The position numbers and the translations under genes were made by a program. Below are positions 6,745-9,662 of a stretch of 9,662 nucleotides of DNA, piece after piece (position 1 is the stretch's first letter; each line of letters begins with the position of its first letter). Under the pieces are notes generated by a model. The model searched no databases, was not told where the DNA came from, and saw only the letters and a program-made list of their open reading frames with translations. Source of the DNA: Candidatus Nitrosotenuis sp. (GTDB lineage: Archaea; Thermoproteota; Nitrososphaeria; Nitrososphaerales; Nitrosopumilaceae); the NCBI GenBank assembly GCA_023252015.1, contig JAHEXS010000035.1:1-9662 (forward strand), given 5' to 3'.

Positions 6745-7836
6745 TTGGGAAAAAAAATCAAAGTAGGACTAGTTGGAATTGGTAACTGTTTTTCTGGATT
6801 AATTCAAGGAATCGAGTACTATAGAAAGAATCCAAAACAGCAAGTAATTGGACTGATGCATGAAAAAATAGGTGATTATTCAATTTATGACCTAGAGTTT
6901 GTAGCGGGCTTTGATGTTGGCATAAACAAGATTGGCAAGACAATCAATGAGGCAATATACGAATCACCAAACATGGTGAACTGGGTTTCAAAACAAAAGA
7001 TGCCAAAATCAAAGGGACGTGTATATGAAAGCCCGCTTCTTGACGGAGTTGGAATCTGGGTTGAAAACAAGGTAAAACCGCTAAAAAGCAAAAAAACCCA
7101 GGAACAAATTACAAAAGAAATTAAACAAAAACTGGATGAAACCGGAGTTGAAATAATTGTTTCTTATTTGCCCGTTGGCTCTGACAAAGTAACGCAATAC
7201 TGGGCTCAGACATGTCTTGATACTAACACCGCGTTTGTAAATTGTATTCCGTCATTCATTGCATCCGAAGGCAAATGGGGTAGAAAATTTGCAGAAAAGA
7301 AAATCCCAGTAATTGGTGATGACATAAAAGGCCAAGTTGGTGCAACCATAGTTCATAGAACACTTGCCAAACTATGTGATGATCGTGGAACTAAAATTGA
7401 AAAAACTTACCAAATCAACGTTGGTGGCAATACTGACTTTTTGAACATGAAAGAACAAGAAAGACTGGTAAGCAAAAGAATCTCAAAGACTGAAAGTGTT
7501 CAAAGCCAGCTAAAGCAAAGACTTGCAGATGATAAAATCTATGTGGGGCCGTCTGATTTTATTCCATTTTTAGGAAATACGAAACTAATGTTCATGAGAA
7601 TTGAGGGAAGACAATGGGCAAACATTCCATACAACATGGAAGTAAGACTAGAAGTTGATGATAAAGCAAACTCTGCTGGAATTGTAATTGATGCAGTGCG
7701 TTTGGCAAAGATTGCCTTGGATAGAAAAATGGGCGGACCTATAATTCCAGCATGTGCCTACTTGATGAAGCATCCTCCAAAACAAATGAGTGATCCAGAA
7801 GCAAAAAATGAATTAGAAAATTTCATCAAAGGATAA
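6745..7836 (+). CDS. ino1: myo-Inositol-1-phosphate synthase
   Basis: It converts glucose 6-phosphate to 1L-myo-inositol 1-phosphate through an NAD-dependent oxidation, aldol cyclisation and reduction. The product feeds inositol-containing phospholipid headgroups, or in some archaea compatible solutes; which applies here cannot be told from the sequence. The 363 residues match the short archaeal/actinobacterial form. An N-terminal Rossmann motif GLVGIGNCFSGLIQG (8-22) binds NAD. The catalytic half shows YLPVGS (141-146), CIPSFIAS (167-174), IGDDIKGQVGATIVHR (190-205), NVGGNTDFLNM (225-235), SKRISKTESV (243-252) and VGPSDFIPFL (267-276), all typical of the family and rich in the expected Lys and Asp residues. 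The TTG start matches the TATA-predicted leaderless start; no ATG is available before residue 38. Confidence 0.95.
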   Translation: MGKKIKVGLVGIGNCFSGLIQGIEYYRKNPKQQVIGLMHEKIGDYSIYDLEFVAGFDVGINKIGKTINEAIYESPNMVNWVSKQKMPKSKGRVYESPLLDGVGIWVENKVKPLKSKKTQEQITKEIKQKLDETGVEIIVSYLPVGSDKVTQYWAQTCLDTNTAFVNCIPSFIASEGKWGRKFAEKKIPVIGDDIKGQVGATIVHRTLAKLCDDRGTKIEKTYQINVGGNTDFLNMKEQERLVSKRISKTESVQSQLKQRLADDKIYVGPSDFIPFLGNTKLMFMRIEGRQWANIPYNMEVRLEVDDKANSAGIVIDAVRLAKIALDRKMGGPIIPACAYLMKHPPKQMSDPEAKNELENFIKG

Positions 7837-7921
7837 ACAATCGAATCATCAACTAAACAGAGCCACAAAAATCACATATTATATAATCAGTTTTAAGATA
7901 GTTTTTTGTCGTAAAGACGTT
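7837..7921. other. 85-nt spacer between ino1 and tRNA-Ser
   Basis: I see no coding sequence. The spacer is AT-rich and holds two TATA-like stretches (ATTATATAAT at 7879-7888 and TTTTAAGATA at 7891-7900) and a run of six T at 7902-7907. The T-run could end ino1 transcription, as archaeal termination mainly needs T-rich DNA. No stable hairpin or riboswitch-like structure is evident by eye. Confidence 0.5.
7891..7900 (+). promoter_or_regulatory. Putative TATA box for tRNA-Ser
   Basis: TTTTAAGATA is centred about 26 nt before the first base of the mature tRNA (7922), the normal archaeal TATA-to-start distance. The more canonical-looking ATTATATAAT at 7879-7888 is about 38 nt upstream and would give a longer 5' leader for RNase P to remove. 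Either could be the real element. Confidence 0.4.
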
Positions 7922-8021
7922 GCCGAGGTCGCCTAGCCTGGTAGGGCGCGCGCCTGGAAATTGAAAAAACCATACAGCGCGTACTCGTAAGGGTACGGGA
8001 GTTCAAATCTCCCTCTCGGCG
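7922..8021 (+). tRNA. tRNA-Ser(GGA) with an intron
   Basis: The gene folds as a class II tRNA. The acceptor stem is 7922-7928 with 8014-8020 (one G-U pair) and discriminator G at 8021. The D arm is GCCT/GGGC (7931-7934, 7944-7947) around a loop with GG. The anticodon stem is CGCGC/GCGCG (7949-7953, 7977-7981). The long variable arm (7982-7996) can pair TACTC with GGGTA. The T arm is GGGAG/CTCCC (7997-8001, 8009-8013) enclosing TTCAAAT. The anticodon at 7956-7958 is GGA, reading serine codons UCC and UCU. The long variable arm and G73 are both expected of serine tRNA. The CCA end is not encoded. A 16-nt intron interrupts the anticodon loop. T5 follows directly after the gene. Confidence 0.96.
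7960..7975 (+). other. tRNA intron, 16 nt, at the canonical 37/38 position
   Basis: Removing these bases restores a normal 7-nt anticodon loop (CTGGAAA) closed by a perfect 5-bp stem. The precursor can form a bulge-helix-bulge target for archaeal splicing endonuclease. The 3-nt bulges are 7958-7960 (AAA) and 7974-7976 (ACA). Between them TGG (7955-7957) pairs with CCA (7970-7972), plus a C-T mismatch at the fourth position. A short TT/AA inner stem carries a GAAAA loop. The middle helix is thus slightly imperfect. No ORF or box RNA is contained in it. Confidence 0.85.
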
Positions 8022-8022
8022 C

Positions 8023-8027
8023 TTTTT
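8023..8027 (+). terminator. T-rich terminator after tRNA-Ser
   Basis: Five consecutive T residues begin 1 nt after the tRNA discriminator base. Short T-runs are sufficient for intrinsic termination by archaeal RNA polymerase. Read-through into the next gene, whose start is 43 nt beyond the tRNA, cannot be excluded. Confidence 0.5.
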
Positions 8028-8064
8028 CATAATCCATTAATCATTGCATTTTGGTGTTCTTGTA

Positions 8065-9369
8065 TTGAACAAATATGATGTAGCTATAATTGGTGGCGGT
8101 ATTCTTGGTACCGCAATTTCTTACTGGCTATCTACGGTGTCAAATCTCAAGACATGTGTGGTTGAAAAAGAAAACAGTGTTGCCCAACACGCAAGCAGCA
8201 GAAACACTGGCGTGATTCATTCTCCATTCTATCTTGATCCACAAAAAAAGAAGATAATTGCAAAAGCAGCCATGATATCACATGATCTTTGGAAGGAATT
8301 TTCAATTCCAAGAAATATCCCATGGAAGGAATGTGGTACACTTGAGGTGGCACTAGATGACTCACAACACAAAACTCTGGAAAAATACCTCAAGTGGGGG
8401 GCCCAAATTGGAATCCCAGAAGATGCACTTCAACTAATGGATTCAAGCGCAGTGTCAAAAAAAGAACCAAATATTCGGTGCAACTCTGGAATTTACTGTA
8501 GCCAAGACGTATCAACTGATTATGGAATGATGACAAGAGAGCTTTACAATTATTCTCAAAATAACAATGTGACGTTTTTGTTTGATCACAAGATAACTAG
8601 AATCAAAAACACGGATGATTTACTGGAATTACACTTTTCTAATAATTCCAATATTGAATGCAAATTTGTAATAAATTGTGCTGGTGGAAATTCGCTTGAA
8701 ATAGCAAAAATGCTTGGATTGGCAAGGGATTATTCCTCACTTCACTTTAGAGGCGAATACTGGATTGCAGAGAAACAATATGAAAATTTGGTAAACACTA
8801 ACGTTTACTCTGTAGCCAAATTCACGAACTTTCCGTTTTTAGATCCTCACTGGATAAAAAGAGCAAACGGCACAACCGAAATCGGACCAAATGCAGTTCC
8901 TGTCGCAAATCCTGAAACATATTCCGGTTACATTGGAAACATTTCTGACGTGGTGTCAAAACTTGGGGAGATTCTCAGCGGCAGCTCAAAAAAACTATTG
9001 GTGAATCCCGAGTTTCTGTCTTTGATTTCAAAGGAGTGGAAAAGCTCGCTATCAAAAAGCGCAATGGTGAATAGAGTAAAACAATTCATACCGAAAATAA
9101 GTCCTGACTTTTTTGTAAAACGCGGAACATCGGGGATTAGAACCCCAATAATCTCAAAAAAAGGAGAATTCCTATCTGAAATCTTGGAGCTTGAAGGAAA
9201 TAACTCATTTCATATTCTAAATTACAACTCACCTGGGGCAACTGGCGCACCGGCGTACTCAGCTTTAATTGTCAAAAAATTACAAGAAAAAGGCTTTCTA
9301 AATCTCCGGAGTACAAAGCAGTCATTTTGGAATTTTGATAAAATAATTGAACAGATCAATACTCTGTAG
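8065..9369 (+). CDS. lhgO: FAD-dependent oxidoreductase, L-2-hydroxyglutarate oxidase/dehydrogenase (LhgO) family
   Basis: Family members oxidise L-2-hydroxyglutarate to 2-oxoglutarate using FAD, repairing a side product of malate dehydrogenase or serving catabolism. The exact substrate here is inferred. The 434-residue protein begins with a dinucleotide-binding motif VAIIGGGILG (6-15), and the acidic residue of the second strand is Glu34. Family motifs are SSRNTGVIHSPFY (44-56), FVINCAGG (201-208), LHFRGEYW (226-233), NGTTEIGPNAVPVA (268-281), RGTSGIRTPI (353-362) and NSPGATGAPA (388-397). There is no signal peptide, so it is probably cytosolic or membrane-peripheral. I chose the TTG at 8065, with GGTG at 8053-8056 before it. 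An in-frame TTG at 8044 would add seven residues ahead of the Rossmann strand. A weak TATA-like ATTAAT (8036-8041) would alternatively allow a leaderless start at 8065. Confidence 0.85.
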   Translation: MNKYDVAIIGGGILGTAISYWLSTVSNLKTCVVEKENSVAQHASSRNTGVIHSPFYLDPQKKKIIAKAAMISHDLWKEFSIPRNIPWKECGTLEVALDDSQHKTLEKYLKWGAQIGIPEDALQLMDSSAVSKKEPNIRCNSGIYCSQDVSTDYGMMTRELYNYSQNNNVTFLFDHKITRIKNTDDLLELHFSNNSNIECKFVINCAGGNSLEIAKMLGLARDYSSLHFRGEYWIAEKQYENLVNTNVYSVAKFTNFPFLDPHWIKRANGTTEIGPNAVPVANPETYSGYIGNISDVVSKLGEILSGSSKKLLVNPEFLSLISKEWKSSLSKSAMVNRVKQFIPKISPDFFVKRGTSGIRTPIISKKGEFLSEILELEGNNSFHILNYNSPGATGAPAYSALIVKKLQEKGFLNLRSTKQSFWNFDKIIEQINTL

Positions 9370-9380
9370 GTACATTAACA

Positions 9381-9389
9381 TTTACATAG
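9381..9389 (+). promoter_or_regulatory. Putative TATA box for the terminal small gene
   Basis: TTTACATAG lies just after lhgO and is centred about 27 nt before the TTG at 9412, again fitting a leaderless transcript. A T5 run at 9393-9397 sits between it and the start, and could also act as terminator for lhgO. Evidence is spacing and composition only. Confidence 0.35.
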
Positions 9390-9411
9390 TTATTTTTACA
9401 AAGATATTCCA

Positions 9412-9662
9412 TTGCTTCCAGATCGTTGCTCAATTAAGGAAAAAGGCAGAAGCTGTGTTAATCCGCCGGAATTCATAATTTCAATTGTATCTGACAAAGA
9501 CGAATACATGGTGGGAGTAACATGTGACAGGCACAAAAAAATTTTTAGCACAAAACTAGAAGTGTTGCAAAGAGAAGACAAGATGCCAAATGGGGCAATT
9601 AATTTTTCTGCGTTAAAGCCAGTGGGAACCGACTGCATAAAGGCGCACCAAGATGATCTAGT
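9412..9662 (+). CDS. Uncharacterised small protein with Cys/His pairs, 3' end outside the window
   Basis: The frame is open from 9379 to the right edge, and the only usual start codon near the front is TTG at 9412. It gives 83 visible residues beginning MLPDRCSIKEKGRSC. Codon use and composition resemble the neighbours, and there is no stop in frame, whereas the opposite-strand frame looks like a mere shadow. Cysteines at residues 5 and 14 (spaced C-x8-C) and a later TCDRH (C-x2-H) could make one small zinc site. The stretch between them (FIISIVSDKDEYMVGVTC) looks like two beta strands. The C-terminal part has another Cys in VGTDCIKAHQDD. I do not recognise a named family. It has its own putative promoter and is separated from lhgO by 42 nt. 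The total length cannot be known from this window. Confidence 0.7.
   Translation, partial: MLPDRCSIKEKGRSCVNPPEFIISIVSDKDEYMVGVTCDRHKKIFSTKLEVLQREDKMPNGAINFSALKPVGTDCIKAHQDDL

Noticed and set aside
6384..6761. 125-codon open frame on the minus strand opposite the interrupted Ig-like gene
   Set aside because: Its product shows no domain-like pattern, it lies opposite a plus-strand frame with clear Ig-like features, and every other gene here is on the plus strand. It is best explained as a shadow.
7879..7907. AT-rich stretch before the tRNA as an integration site or mobile-element end
   Set aside because: There is no integrase, no direct repeat of the tRNA 3' end and no inverted repeat in the window. 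Promoter and T-run explain it.
9396..9638. 80-codon minus-strand frame at the right end
   Set aside because: The plus-strand frame over the same bases has a plausible promoter spacing, Cys/His pairs and neighbour-like codon use. The minus-strand product looks random.

Overview
The window looks like chromosomal DNA of an ammonia-oxidising type archaeon (Nitrososphaerota/Thaumarchaeota, probably the Nitrosopumilus/Nitrosotenuis side). The evidence is an AT-rich genome with archaeal-type ribosomal proteins in the archaeal spc order, an archaeal SecY, an archaeal AdkA-type adenylate kinase, a DUF106 membrane protein, Cbf5 instead of bacterial TruB, an intron-containing tRNA without encoded CCA, and heavy use of TTG starts. 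The species call is inference. No ammonia-oxidation marker is present.

Positions 1-6233 are one tightly packed plus-strand operon, the distal half of the archaeal spc cluster: uL18 (5' end cut off), uS5, uL30, uL15, SecY, AdkA, a DUF106/EMC3-like insertase, CMP kinase and Cbf5. Neighbouring genes touch, overlap by 4-14 nt, or are separated by 1-5 nt, so they are probably co-transcribed and translationally coupled. Together they supply the ribosome, the Sec translocon and a second membrane-insertion factor, nucleotide kinases, and the H/ACA pseudouridine synthase that matures rRNA. A small anchored Ig-like (BsuPI-like) gene starts 1 nt after the cbf5 stop. Its membrane-anchor segment carries an in-frame TGA at 6271, so it is a pseudogene or a base-calling error.

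From 6679 on the genes look like separate transcription units: a myo-inositol-1-phosphate synthase behind its own TATA box, a tRNA-Ser(GGA) with a 16-nt intron at position 37/38, an FAD-dependent L-2-hydroxyglutarate oxidase-like enzyme (LhgO family), and a Cys/His-containing small protein of unknown function that runs off the right edge. Everything identified is on the plus strand.

This is mostly a conserved housekeeping region. I see no defence locus, CRISPR array, insertion sequence, or convincing new multi-gene system. The points most worth checking are the interrupted anchored gene after cbf5, the relaxed splice motif of the tRNA intron, the direct cmk-cbf5 junction, and the small terminal Cys/His protein.
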